From: Parabacteroides sp. PH5-46 | GTDB taxonomy: Bacteria > Bacteroidota > Bacteroidia > Bacteroidales > Tannerellaceae | Direction of reading: 5' to 3' | DNA length: 64,000 nt | Assembly: GCF_029892785.1 (NCBI RefSeq) | Contig: NZ_JARXXA010000013.1 | Coordinates: 1-64,000 of the forward strand | Shown here: in pieces, positions 25,911 to 34,689 of the stretch | How the letters are laid out: each line of letters starts with the position of its first letter | Position numbering within the stretch: position 1 is the stretch's first letter | The notes under the pieces: model-generated | Databases searched by the model: none | Told to the model about the DNA's origin: nothing | Seen by the model: the letters and a program-made list of their open reading frames with translations, nothing else | Made by a program: the position numbers and the translations under genes

Positions 25911-26292
25911 ATCGCAGGTTATTTAGGGTTTTAGTGCTTGCAGGCTTATTACGCTTCTGATAATCCTGATGCGCCCGGAGCAAATCGTTCTCCTTCCTGT
26001 ATTTACTTGCCACTAGCCGCCCGGACATAACCCGCTGTATTTCGTCCAGCGTATACCACGTCCGGCCTCCCTGGATTGAGTAGGTTATTTCTCCATTGGA
26101 GCGCAGGCGTTGAAGCGTCCGGGTGCTTACTTCCAACAGTTCGGCAGCTTCGTCGTTGCTTACCCGTATCTCGCGGGGATCGGGAGGCGTTACCGCCTCT
26201 TTTTCCGCCTGTTTTTCCACATAAGAGTAAATCCGTTCGATTTTCCGCACCAATCTTTTATATGCTTCATCTTCTATTGTTATTACCTTCAT
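25900..26292 (-). CDS. HTH protein, excisionase-like (first of pair)
   Basis: A 130-residue protein with an excisionase/MerR-type helix-turn-helix (VSNDEAAELLEVSTRTLQRLRSNGEITY at about residues 44-71, continuing into RTWYTLDEIQRVM). The N-terminal helix and lysine-rich C-terminus flank the domain. It begins the two-gene unit that ends at 25584. RteC-type activation of such pairs is known from CTnDOT, and an rteC gene lies 1.3 kb away. The upstream 387-base gap holds repeated motifs that could be binding sites. Confidence 0.82.
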   Translation of the reverse strand: MKVITIEDEAYKRLVRKIERIYSYVEKQAEKEAVTPPDPREIRVSNDEAAELLEVSTRTLQRLRSNGEITYSIQGGRTWYTLDEIQRVMSGRLVASKYRKENDLLRAHQDYQKRNKPASTKTLNNLRYGK

Positions 26293-26679
26293 AAGCCTTA
26301 TTTTACTGATGATGTTGCAAAGTTCCGTAACTTATAAGCACCTGATAAATAGGCTGGGTATAGTTTTTTTGAAGGCACGTCCCGAAGCCGCACACACAAG
26401 GGAGATGACCGCCATATTTTTTTTAGCGGTCGGTTTTTTTGAAATGAAAAAATAGGGTATAGTTTTTTGCGAAGGGCTTGCAAAGTCTTGTCGGAAAAGG
26501 GATTGAGCCACTAATCAACAGAAAGGCGAAACACACCCTTTTTTACAATTTGCCCGAAAAAAAATACACCTGCACTTTTTCCTGGGAAACAGGAAGAAAT
26601 ACAGGTTAATTTCGTCTTGATTTTGCTTTATGACAGCAATACCCAGGCTGGGTATAATAATGCGTCAGCGGCTTTATTT
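26293..26679. other. Regulatory gap upstream of the excisionase-like pair
   Basis: No gene is supported. A weak -7-like box (GAACTTTG, minus strand) lies near 26314-26321. A terminator-like hairpin GACCGC/GCGGTC with a T tract sits at 26407-26440 on the plus strand. The word CTGGGTATA occurs near 26354 and again near 26649, GGGTATAGTTTTTTG recurs near 26455, and ATACCCAG/CTGGGTAT forms a 17-base palindrome at 26639-26655. These could be binding sites of the recombination proteins or RteC. Confidence 0.5.
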
Positions 26680-27261
26680 TCAGCCATTTTCCAGACAGCC
26701 GCAGATACGGTCGGCTGTGTAATGTAACTGTACCACTCCATTACTGTAAATAGTGTGATTTTGAAGCGTCCAGTCCTGTATCTGTTTTACATTGCTGAAC
26801 ATCGGCAGGCCAACGCCGAAGGTTACAGGAAGAATATTTAAGATAATTTCATCTATCAGCCCTTGCGACATAAACCGGGTAATAATACCCTGGTCGCCAG
26901 CCAACCAAATATCCCCGTCCGTTCTCTCGCGTAATTGATCGACAACCTTTTTATAGTCATAACCATTATCATCCGTAATGATAAAGTCGGCTTTTACATC
27001 CGGGGCAAGGTTGAAACTCCGGGGCGTAAGTATATAACACATTTTATCCCCAAAAGGCCAAACATCCGAAGCCTGTAAAGTTGCATGATATATTCCACTC
27101 ATTACAGCGCAGCTTACGGAATCCCGGAATTGATGAAAGCCGTAACCGTTCTCAATCGGTTGGCTGCCTTCCGGGAGCCAAGCGGTATAATCTCCTGCCT
27201 TTGGCACATACCCATCCAGCGACATAAAGGAGAAGGTCTTAATCTTATTTGTTTTGTTCAT
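26680..27261 (-). CDS. RibD C-terminal/dihydrofolate reductase-fold protein
   Basis: A 193-residue protein of the RibD_C/DHFR-like family (SLDGYVPKAGDYTAW near the N-terminus, DIWLAGDQGIITRFMSQGLIDEIILNILPVTFGVGLPMF in the C-terminal half). Such proteins bind NADPH and reduce various substrates; drug-resistance roles are possible but not shown. I chose the ATG at 27261 (MNKTNKIKTF), since the longer open frame lies across a strong leader hairpin. It stands alone on the minus strand, downstream of rteC, with a structured leader. Confidence 0.78.
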   Translation of the reverse strand: MNKTNKIKTFSFMSLDGYVPKAGDYTAWLPEGSQPIENGYGFHQFRDSVSCAVMSGIYHATLQASDVWPFGDKMCYILTPRSFNLAPDVKADFIITDDNGYDYKKVVDQLRERTDGDIWLAGDQGIITRFMSQGLIDEIILNILPVTFGVGLPMFSNVKQIQDWTLQNHTIYSNGVVQLHYTADRICGCLENG

Positions 27262-27286
27262 TGCATTGTCATTTACCCAAATTATT

Positions 27287-27328
27287 CCCGATAATAAAAG
27301 AGGCGTGGAAATCACGCCGCTTATCGGG
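27287..27328 (-). promoter_or_regulatory. Strong nested hairpin in the leader of the RibD/DHFR-like gene
   Basis: Outer arms CCCGATAA/TTATCGGG enclose inner arms GGCGTG/CACGCC. The structure ends 26 bases upstream of the start codon. A second GGCGTGG copy lies further upstream on the minus strand (near 27364-27371), which could compete for CCACGCC, so two folds are possible. The rest of 27262-27578 has no gene; TATC and T-rich sequence near 27508-27520 may hold the promoter or the rteC 3' region. Confidence 0.55.
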
Positions 27329-27578
27329 AGGTACTGACAATACCTTAAACGAGACAACGCAACTCCACGCCAAAATGCGTGAATATCGCGCTTGTTAATC
27401 CTCGTTTATCCGTTAAATGTCAGTTTTCCCGATAAAAAGAAAAAGCGTATATTCATTTCCGGCAGCCCCAAGCGGATAAGATTCGCAAGGTAGCATACCG
27501 TATCATATCTTTAATTTACATCATAAAGGCAAATTTTAATTGGTGGTACAAATTTACATTATTTTCTCCATATACGCA

Positions 27579-28409
27579 TTATCTCCTTCTCCTTTCATTA
27601 CTCCGCTTCATTCTCTGCAATAGTGCATCTTTCAAAGCGTCCAGGAAAGGTGTCGGGTCGTTGCGTGTTCTCATTTCCGCAAAGGCACTCGATACATTAC
27701 CCAAATCCACACCGAGAAGCCGTTGAATTACTGTAACTACCCTCTTTAGAGGTATGCTGCCAAAAGCCCGAAATGAATCGAGAGCATAAAGAAGTTCGAT
27801 CAAAAATGTTTTTTTGGTAGTCCAGGATAGTTGTGCCTTATCTTCATGCGGACGCTCCAATTCATCCAGTTGCGATTTTATTAATATCTCCAACCGTTCA
27901 TTAGCTATCATCTTCGCCATTTTATAATCACAGTTGGTTGAATATTTAGGTTCTCGCTCACTTAAAGAAGGCTCCAAATACTGTAAACCCAAAACAAACT
28001 TATCACGGGTAAAATAATTTACATCGTTTTCAGTTGCCCCTAAACGATAATAACTGTAAAATTCCGGCCTCCGGTCAATATAGTCCTGCAAATTCTCCAG
28101 TTCTTTGTTAAGGTAATCTCGCTGTATTGACACGCCACCCACAGGACGGTTCATTTCTATATTATATATCTGGCAATAGTAAATCATTTGTGATATTAAG
28201 GAGGGTTTAGCGTTCTTGAAAAAGTGAATTTCTTCCTGTTCATCCTTAAAATCATACTCGATGATAAAGGTTTTTAATTCCAAATTAGCCTCGGCAAGAA
28301 CAAGGGCGCTCGAAAACGCCCTTTTCAAAACATCTTTTTCCACTGTTTCTAATTGACGGATTTTTTGTGCCGTTTCTTTATTCAAATTATGCAGGAAGTC
28401 ATCTAACAT
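27579..28409 (-). CDS. rteC: RteC family regulator of element excision
   Basis: A 276-residue protein of the RteC family (conserved FIIEYDFKDEQEEIHFFKNAKP and TWTTKKTFLIELLYALDSFRAFG-like blocks). In CTnDOT, RteC activates the xis2c-xis2d-orf3-exc excision operon after tetracycline induction via RteA/RteB. Here rteA, rteB and tetQ are absent from the window. rteC starts 15 bases after the enolase stop with no clear promoter between, so it is probably the last gene of the fluoride-riboswitch operon. That arrangement would couple the element's excision to fluoride rather than tetracycline. Confidence 0.88.
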   Translation of the reverse strand: MLDDFLHNLNKETAQKIRQLETVEKDVLKRAFSSALVLAEANLELKTFIIEYDFKDEQEEIHFFKNAKPSLISQMIYYCQIYNIEMNRPVGGVSIQRDYLNKELENLQDYIDRRPEFYSYYRLGATENDVNYFTRDKFVLGLQYLEPSLSEREPKYSTNCDYKMAKMIANERLEILIKSQLDELERPHEDKAQLSWTTKKTFLIELLYALDSFRAFGSIPLKRVVTVIQRLLGVDLGNVSSAFAEMRTRNDPTPFLDALKDALLQRMKRSNERRRR

Positions 28410-28424
28410 ATTATTTACAGGTTA

Positions 28425-29720
<1,296 letters not shown>

Positions 29721-32129
29721 TTAAAAATTATATTTCATTCCGAGCGTTACCACTTGCGTTTCGTAGTAATTCTCTTTCTGCATTGTTAAATTCTGCCCGT
29801 TAATTGTCTGTTTGATCTCAAAGGTATTAAGTATGTCTGTAGCCGATAGGGAAAATTCCGCTTTGCCGCCAAAAGCCTTTTTGCGAATACCTAAGTCGAA
29901 TGAACCTCGTCCGGCAATCTCCCCCTGCGGAATAATATCTTTTGCATAATAGATATAAGAGGCTTGCAAGTCGAAATCTTTAGGGAGTTTTACCGAAGTA
30001 TTCAGTTTCAAATTCCATGTATTACCTTTGGTTTTCCCGAACGAGAAAGGTTGATCGACAGGGTAAATTATAGTGCCCTCGAAAGCGTCTATAATATTTC
30101 TGTACCAATTAAACCCTGCATTGAAATTCCATTTTTTGGTTATCTGCTGTTCAATTATTACCTCTGCCCCATAGTTTTGCCCTTTGTTGAGGTTTTGTGT
30201 TACAGCATTTATTATTTCCGGCTGAGACGGGTCGCTGGCATATATTCGAGTAAATATATCGCTGATGTCTTTATAATAACCCGAGACGAACACCGAGCCT
30301 CCGTTCCAGGAGGTTTTGTACGCGATTTCAAAAAGCTGGGTAAACTGCGGTTTCAGATATGGGTTGCCCGTTTTCAATATTTCCGGATCATCATATTTAG
30401 GAAACGGTCGCAGGTCAAATTCTCCCGGACGATCTACCCGGCGATTATAGAACAAGGATAATTTATGATCTTCGGCCAAACGGAACGAAACGCGAACATT
30501 GGGAAACAGCGAAAGTTTATCGTATGACTGATTGCGGTTATAATAGGCGTTGGCGGGGTCGATATGATATTTAATAACCGCTTCTTCCGCCCGTAATCCC
30601 GCCTCCACATCAATAAATTTGGACTCGAAAACATAATTGGCGTACAGAGCATAAATATCTTCCTTATATTCAGACCATTTGCCGAGGTCAGGGTCGAGAA
30701 TGGAATTTGCGCCGGGGAATATATCATAAGTGATAGGGATTGAGCGCAACTGCACTTTCGTTCCGGCTTCGATGCGACCAGCAAATAGTGGCTTAACGTA
30801 ATCTATATTAAGGCTGGCTATTTTTTCCTTGGCGATAAGCCGGGTTTCATCGGTCGAATTGCGCACGGCGGTCGAATCCGTAAAAGGAAATAACTCATCT
30901 TCCACGCCGTGAGTGTAAAGGATCGTGGCTTCGAGTACGTGCCCTGCCTGTGCGAATTTGTGCCTGTAGTTCGCACTGTAATTCATGGCCCAAGTGCGCT
31001 CGTCCTCCGCCCACGTCCAAAACCTTTTACGCCCGCTACCGTCCACATAGTCATAAGGTACATGACCCCGATCTATATGGTATTCATCCTCGAACAGTCC
31101 GAAAAACGTAAGCTGGTCGTTATCGCCGATGAACCAATCCATACCGAATTTTACGGTATATTGTTGCTGGCTTCGGTTTTCGAGAAACTGGGAGATAACG
31201 TCGTCCGTCCCGTCCGTATATTTCCGGGTGGTAAACTCGTTGCAATTCACTTTCCGGCGGAACATTGCGTCCGATTGCAGGAACAGGTTTACTTTATCGG
31301 TACGGTAGTTAAGACTGACGGAAGGGTTGTATTTGGGCGTGAGCGAATACTTATCCATTATGCCGGGCAAATTGCTTTTTCTCTTTGTCAGTTCGCCCAA
31401 CCCGAAATTAAACCCGACCTCGCCATTAAATCCGGTTTTTGTTTCTTCCTTATATATGATATTGACGATGCCAGCCATTCCTTGCGCGTCAAATTTCGCT
31501 GACGGGTTATTGACTATCTCTATGCGGGCAATATTGGAGGCCGAAATATTATCAAGCCCTTTTTGATTGCCAAATCCGGTCAGCGACGATTGTCGTCCAT
31601 CAATCAACACCAATACTTTGTCGCTTCCCCTCAACAATACCTTACCCTCCTGATCAACCGTAACACCCGGTAGGTTGCGCATTGCTTCAAGTACCGAACC
31701 GCCGGATTGCGATATATTATCTTGCAAACTATACGTTTTCTTTTCGAGCCTGCCCGAAACAATATCCGCCCGTCCTGTTATGACAACCTCGCCGATTAAA
31801 GCGACATTCTCGGCAAGCATTATATCGCCGATGTCATAAATATTGTTTATCTCACCAATCGCTACCGTCAGGCTGTCCGAGTGATAACCAATATAAGAAA
31901 ACAGGAATGTATAAGTACCTTTTTTAAGGTCAGTTACAGTAAAACGACCGTCAGTTCCGGTAATTACCCCTGTTAACATACTACCATTATTATTAAGAAC
32001 CGAAACAGAGGTATAATCCATAGGAGTTTTGGATGCTTTATCCATTACCCTGCCGGAAACGACTGATTGCGCATAAAGACCAGAGAACATTCCACAAAAC
32101 ATGAAAAAGAAAATAATTTGGAGTTTCAT
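29721..32129 (-). CDS. TonB-dependent outer-membrane receptor of the fluoride operon
   Basis: An 802-residue outer-membrane protein. It has a signal peptide (to about residue 20), a carboxypeptidase-regulatory-like beta domain (about 22-105), a plug domain with VLRGSDKVLVLIDGRQ (about 150-225) and a beta-barrel ending in MKYNF with a terminal aromatic residue. It belongs to the outer-membrane beta-barrel (OMP_b-brl_3) type rather than the SusC type. No SusD partner is present. It lies 12 bases before eno and 10 bases after the DUF190 gene, within the fluoride-responsive operon. Its substrate is unknown; this member is unusual for a fluoride cassette. Confidence 0.85.
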   Translation of the reverse strand: MKLQIIFFFMFCGMFSGLYAQSVVSGRVMDKASKTPMDYTSVSVLNNNGSMLTGVITGTDGRFTVTDLKKGTYTFLFSYIGYHSDSLTVAIGEINNIYDIGDIMLAENVALIGEVVITGRADIVSGRLEKKTYSLQDNISQSGGSVLEAMRNLPGVTVDQEGKVLLRGSDKVLVLIDGRQSSLTGFGNQKGLDNISASNIARIEIVNNPSAKFDAQGMAGIVNIIYKEETKTGFNGEVGFNFGLGELTKRKSNLPGIMDKYSLTPKYNPSVSLNYRTDKVNLFLQSDAMFRRKVNCNEFTTRKYTDGTDDVISQFLENRSQQQYTVKFGMDWFIGDNDQLTFFGLFEDEYHIDRGHVPYDYVDGSGRKRFWTWAEDERTWAMNYSANYRHKFAQAGHVLEATILYTHGVEDELFPFTDSTAVRNSTDETRLIAKEKIASLNIDYVKPLFAGRIEAGTKVQLRSIPITYDIFPGANSILDPDLGKWSEYKEDIYALYANYVFESKFIDVEAGLRAEEAVIKYHIDPANAYYNRNQSYDKLSLFPNVRVSFRLAEDHKLSLFYNRRVDRPGEFDLRPFPKYDDPEILKTGNPYLKPQFTQLFEIAYKTSWNGGSVFVSGYYKDISDIFTRIYASDPSQPEIINAVTQNLNKGQNYGAEVIIEQQITKKWNFNAGFNWYRNIIDAFEGTIIYPVDQPFSFGKTKGNTWNLKLNTSVKLPKDFDLQASYIYYAKDIIPQGEIAGRGSFDLGIRKKAFGGKAEFSLSATDILNTFEIKQTINGQNLTMQKENYYETQVVTLGMKYNF

Positions 32130-32139
32130 TTTTTCGATT

Positions 32140-32484
32140 TTATAAATTTGACAATTCGATTATTTCCTGTTTTTCCACCGCAATTATCCGGGTATTTTCC
32201 AGCAGTTGTTTGGCGGTTTTTAGAAATGTACTAATGTTGTCGGCGGTGTCGGTTATTTCAAGGCATTGCGGCTTGCGGGGCGAAGGAATTTCACTAATGC
32301 CCCATTGGATTGCTTGCCCATTCAGGTAGCCCGCCTCAACATTAAAGAATATTACCTGTTGTAACCCTGCCTCTTTGCATCGTTTCATTAAGCGATTGGC
32401 AAGCCTGTTGTTCCATGCACGTTGCCATCGGGTAAGTCCCCCGGCTTTCGTGCCGTATTCAAAATAAATTCGTATTGTTCTCAT
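32140..32484 (-). CDS. DUF190 family protein
   Basis: A 114-residue protein that fits the DUF190 pattern (N-terminal RIYFEYG strand, then helix EAG..QVIFFNVEAGY, a C-terminal LEITDTADNISTFLKTAKQLL and EKQEIIELS). DUF190 proteins are often next to or fused with CrcB fluoride exporters and may be small regulatory domains of transport systems. Here it follows the antiporter by 12 bases. No CrcB gene is in the window, so DUF190 may serve the antiporter instead. Confidence 0.8.
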   Translation of the reverse strand: MRTIRIYFEYGTKAGGLTRWQRAWNNRLANRLMKRCKEAGLQQVIFFNVEAGYLNGQAIQWGISEIPSPRKPQCLEITDTADNISTFLKTAKQLLENTRIIAVEKQEIIELSNL

Positions 32485-32496
32485 ACGCTATATGTT

Positions 32497-33747
32497 TTAT
32501 TCGTTGCGGTTTTCTTCGCCAAATTCCCCTAAAGTGTCGGACGGTATCGGCTCGTCAGACTCTTTTTTGCTGTTATGGATAAGTAGCTTTTTGTAGGTCA
32601 TATCTATACCAAATGCACCGAGGGGAGCAGTTATCAATATGGCAAGCACAGCAACGGTAAGTACGATTTTACCACAGGGCAACCCCATCGCCAGCGGGAG
32701 CGAACCGATTGCCGCCTGTACGGTGGCTTTGGGAATATAGGCTATCATACAAAATAGCCGTTCTTTCATGTTTAGTTTGGTTTTAAGCATGCACATAAAC
32801 ACCCCGACCATGCGGAACACGAGCGCAAAGAATATCACGGCTACCGCCGCCACACCTGCCGCCGTTGCGAATTTTATATCGACAGTCGCGCCCACCATGA
32901 CGAAGAGGATTATTTCCGCACCCACCCACAATTTCGAGAATTTGGGCGATATGCGGTTAGCTAATACGGGATAGAATTTTAATATAGTAGCCCCCATAGC
33001 CATAACCGACAGCAGACCGGAAACGGCAACCGTTCCTTTCAGCCACCCTTCCACAGCGAGAAACAAAAAAGCGAAACTCATCATTATAAGCACCTTTATC
33101 GAATCTCTCATATGGAATCGTTTGAAGAATTTAACCAAGCCCCACCCGGTAGCTATGCCGAGGAAAAGTCCGGTAATAATGGAAACAGGTATTTGAACGA
33201 AACTCCCCGCCGAAACCTCGCCGCCCGTTGCAAGCGTTGTAAAGGCCGTAAACATCACAATAACGAAAACATCATCTACCGACCCCCCGGCCATAATCAT
33301 TTGCGGAATACCTTTTTTTGTCCCGATTTTGTTTTCCATGAGATACAGCATTTTCGGGACTATGATTGCAGGGGAAACGGCGGCAACCACAGCACCCATA
33401 ATAGCGGCATCCAAAACCGAAATCCCTAATAATTTTGGTGCAATCAGTATCATTCCGGCAATTTCAAAACAGGCCGGAAGGAAACACATCAGGATAGCTG
33501 GGCGGCCGACCTTTTTCAGATCCTTAATGTCGAGCGCAAGCCCGGCACGCATAAGTATTATGACGAGAGCAACCTGCCGCAATTCGACCGAAATACCAAG
33601 CAGCGAGGGAGAAATTAGATTTAGCACATACGGGCCGAGAACAATACCCGTAATAAGCATCCCCAGCAGGGCGGGTAGCCGCAGTTTATTAAAGATATAA
33701 CCCAACGACAACCCTAATAGAAATATTAATGCGAGACTTGTTAGCAT
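32497..33747 (-). CDS. Cation:proton antiporter of the fluoride operon
   Basis: A 416-residue membrane protein of the CPA (NhaP/KefB-like) superfamily with about 12 hydrophobic segments and a hydrophilic acidic C-terminus. Conserved features are the N-terminal LGLSLGYIFNKLRLPALLGMLITGIVLGP stretch and GGSVDDVFVIVMF in the middle, where the acidic pair probably binds the cation. Na+/H+ antiporter-type genes are among those found under fluoride riboswitches. It is the first gene of the operon, about 130 bases after the riboswitch terminator. Confidence 0.88.
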   Translation of the reverse strand: MLTSLALIFLLGLSLGYIFNKLRLPALLGMLITGIVLGPYVLNLISPSLLGISVELRQVALVIILMRAGLALDIKDLKKVGRPAILMCFLPACFEIAGMILIAPKLLGISVLDAAIMGAVVAAVSPAIIVPKMLYLMENKIGTKKGIPQMIMAGGSVDDVFVIVMFTAFTTLATGGEVSAGSFVQIPVSIITGLFLGIATGWGLVKFFKRFHMRDSIKVLIMMSFAFLFLAVEGWLKGTVAVSGLLSVMAMGATILKFYPVLANRISPKFSKLWVGAEIILFVMVGATVDIKFATAAGVAAVAVIFFALVFRMVGVFMCMLKTKLNMKERLFCMIAYIPKATVQAAIGSLPLAMGLPCGKIVLTVAVLAILITAPLGAFGIDMTYKKLLIHNSKKESDEPIPSDTLGEFGEENRNE

Positions 33748-33780
33748 GATTTTGATTTTAATATGATACGTTGAGAAAAA

Positions 33781-33830
33781 GGCATAACGGGGCTATCCCG
33801 CACAGTATCGCCCGGCGGGTCATTGCCTGT
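33781..33830 (-). promoter_or_regulatory. Second structured element between riboswitch and antiporter
   Basis: On the minus strand outer arms AGGCA/TGCCT enclose CCCGC/GCGGG, followed by TTTTT. A competing CGGG/CCCG stem is also possible. It lies 34 bases before the antiporter start, downstream of the fluoride terminator. It could be a second terminator or a translation-control hairpin. Confidence 0.5.
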
Positions 33831-33875
33831 TAAAGAATGTTTAAAAAGTTGTCCGCAAAAGAATGGAAAGCTATA

Positions 33876-33929
33876 AAAATAAAATATCCTACCGATCATA
33901 ATCTTCTAAGATTAAGTTTCAGTAGGAAC
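33876..33929 (-). terminator. Terminator controlled by the fluoride riboswitch
   Basis: On the minus strand CCTACTG (the 3' end of the aptamer) pairs with CGGTAGG around an inner TAATCTT/AAGATTA hairpin, followed by ATATTTTATTTTTA. The aptamer and terminator share CCTACTG, the usual arrangement for fluoride riboswitches: with fluoride bound, the terminator cannot form and transcription continues. Confidence 0.85.
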
Positions 33930-33970
33930 TATCAGCTTTTAAGCGGTTTTAGGGAAGTCCCATTCCCTTT
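33921..33970 (-). promoter_or_regulatory. Fluoride riboswitch (crcB motif)
   Basis: The minus strand reads GGGAATGGGACTTCCC, then TAAAACCGC, a TTAAAA loop, GCTGATAGTTCCTAC. This matches the fluoride aptamer plan (GG.GATGG.GTTC.CC, AAACCGC, GCTGATG.CTCCTA) in order and spacing, including the pseudoknot-forming pieces. It sits about 170-220 bases upstream of the antiporter, directly after a TATCTTTG promoter, and its 3' strand overlaps a terminator. Predicted ligand: fluoride via Mg ions. Controlled genes: antiporter, DUF190, TonB receptor, enolase and probably rteC. Confidence 0.93.
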
Positions 33971-33983
33971 TTGAATTACTGTG

Positions 33984-33991
33984 CAAAGATA
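33984..33991 (-). promoter_or_regulatory. -7 box of the fluoride operon promoter
   Basis: TATCTTTG on the minus strand fits TAnnTTTG; a TTGAC-like -33 element lies about 17 bases further upstream. Transcription would start about 7-10 bases before the riboswitch, so the aptamer is at the RNA 5' end. Confidence 0.7.
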
Positions 33992-34317
33992 TAAAAATTA
34001 TTGGATTAGTCAATCATATTATTATATTTTATACTATGATAACAGAACAAAATTTCTGTAAGTATAAGAGTTGCATTTTTACTAAAACGTCCTTGCGGGA
34101 GGGTAAATATGTAGTTGAGTGTGGAGGATTTTTTTGCAAAGACAAGAATATTGCACAATAAAAGTTTGGTTTAATTATGCAAAGTCGTGCATTTTGACTA
34201 CCTTTGTAATAAGTTATTTGAAGTAGTGCAAAACATTGTGGTTCATAGTTGCTTAACTGTAACTTATCCATAACCGCCCTGTCAATCCAACTACGCGCAC
34301 ATTCTGATTTTCAATAA
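33992..34317. other. Likely ICE/chromosome transition, no gene
   Basis: This AT-rich stretch separates the fluoride operon promoter from the remnant sigma gene. A plus-strand TACCTTTG -7 box is seen near 34199-34206 and may have driven the sigma gene. No tRNA, no integrase and no obvious attachment repeat can be identified. The ICE right end most probably lies here, because GC content and gene type change across it, but the exact base cannot be given without the other end. Confidence 0.45.
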
Positions 34318-34674
34318 CCTACTTTTCTATTTCTGATATTTCAAAAAGATAAACACTCATATCACATAGACACAATCGAACCTGTGTTCAGTGCCGATTA
34401 TAGCATTGAAGAGCAAATGATAGCTGATGAACAGGAACAAGAAAGGCAAGACAAAATGAATGCTATTCTGGAATCACTAACACCACGGCAAAAAGAAGTT
34501 ATTTATTATCGTTATGTAGAAGGGATGAAAATAGATGAAATCTGCAAGTTAATGGAGATGAATTACCAATCTGTACAAAACCTTATCCAACGTTCCATAA
34601 AAAAGGTTCGGAGCACTTTTTCTCAAAAAGACAAAAGCGTATTGAGTATAAAATTCATTTCTCGCTGTTTATAA
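34318..34674 (+). pseudogene. Truncated ECF sigma factor (region 4 only)
   Basis: The frame is open from 34318 but has an in-frame TAA at 34315 and no ATG; the first usable start is GTG at 34384 (MFSADYS). The encoded part covers the linker (SIEEQMIADEQEQERQ) and region 4 (LTPRQKEVIYYRYVEGMKIDEICKLMEMNYQSVQNLIQRSIKKVR). Region 2, about 90-110 residues that bind core polymerase and the -10 element, is missing, and no trace is found in other frames upstream. A full PUL sigma factor is about 180-200 residues. The gene is therefore very likely broken, perhaps by insertion of the ICE, with the N-terminal half left at the far end. Confidence 0.75.
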
Positions 34675-34689
34675 TAAAAAAAGAATGTA

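Noticed and set aside
33781-33830. This hairpin as the fluoride aptamer itself
   Set aside because: Its order of conserved bases does not fit the crcB motif; the true match is at 33921-33970.
34029-34271. 80-residue open frame on the minus strand
   Set aside because: No family resemblance, low-complexity AT-rich origin, and it lies in the intergenic transition next to promoters; treated as chance.
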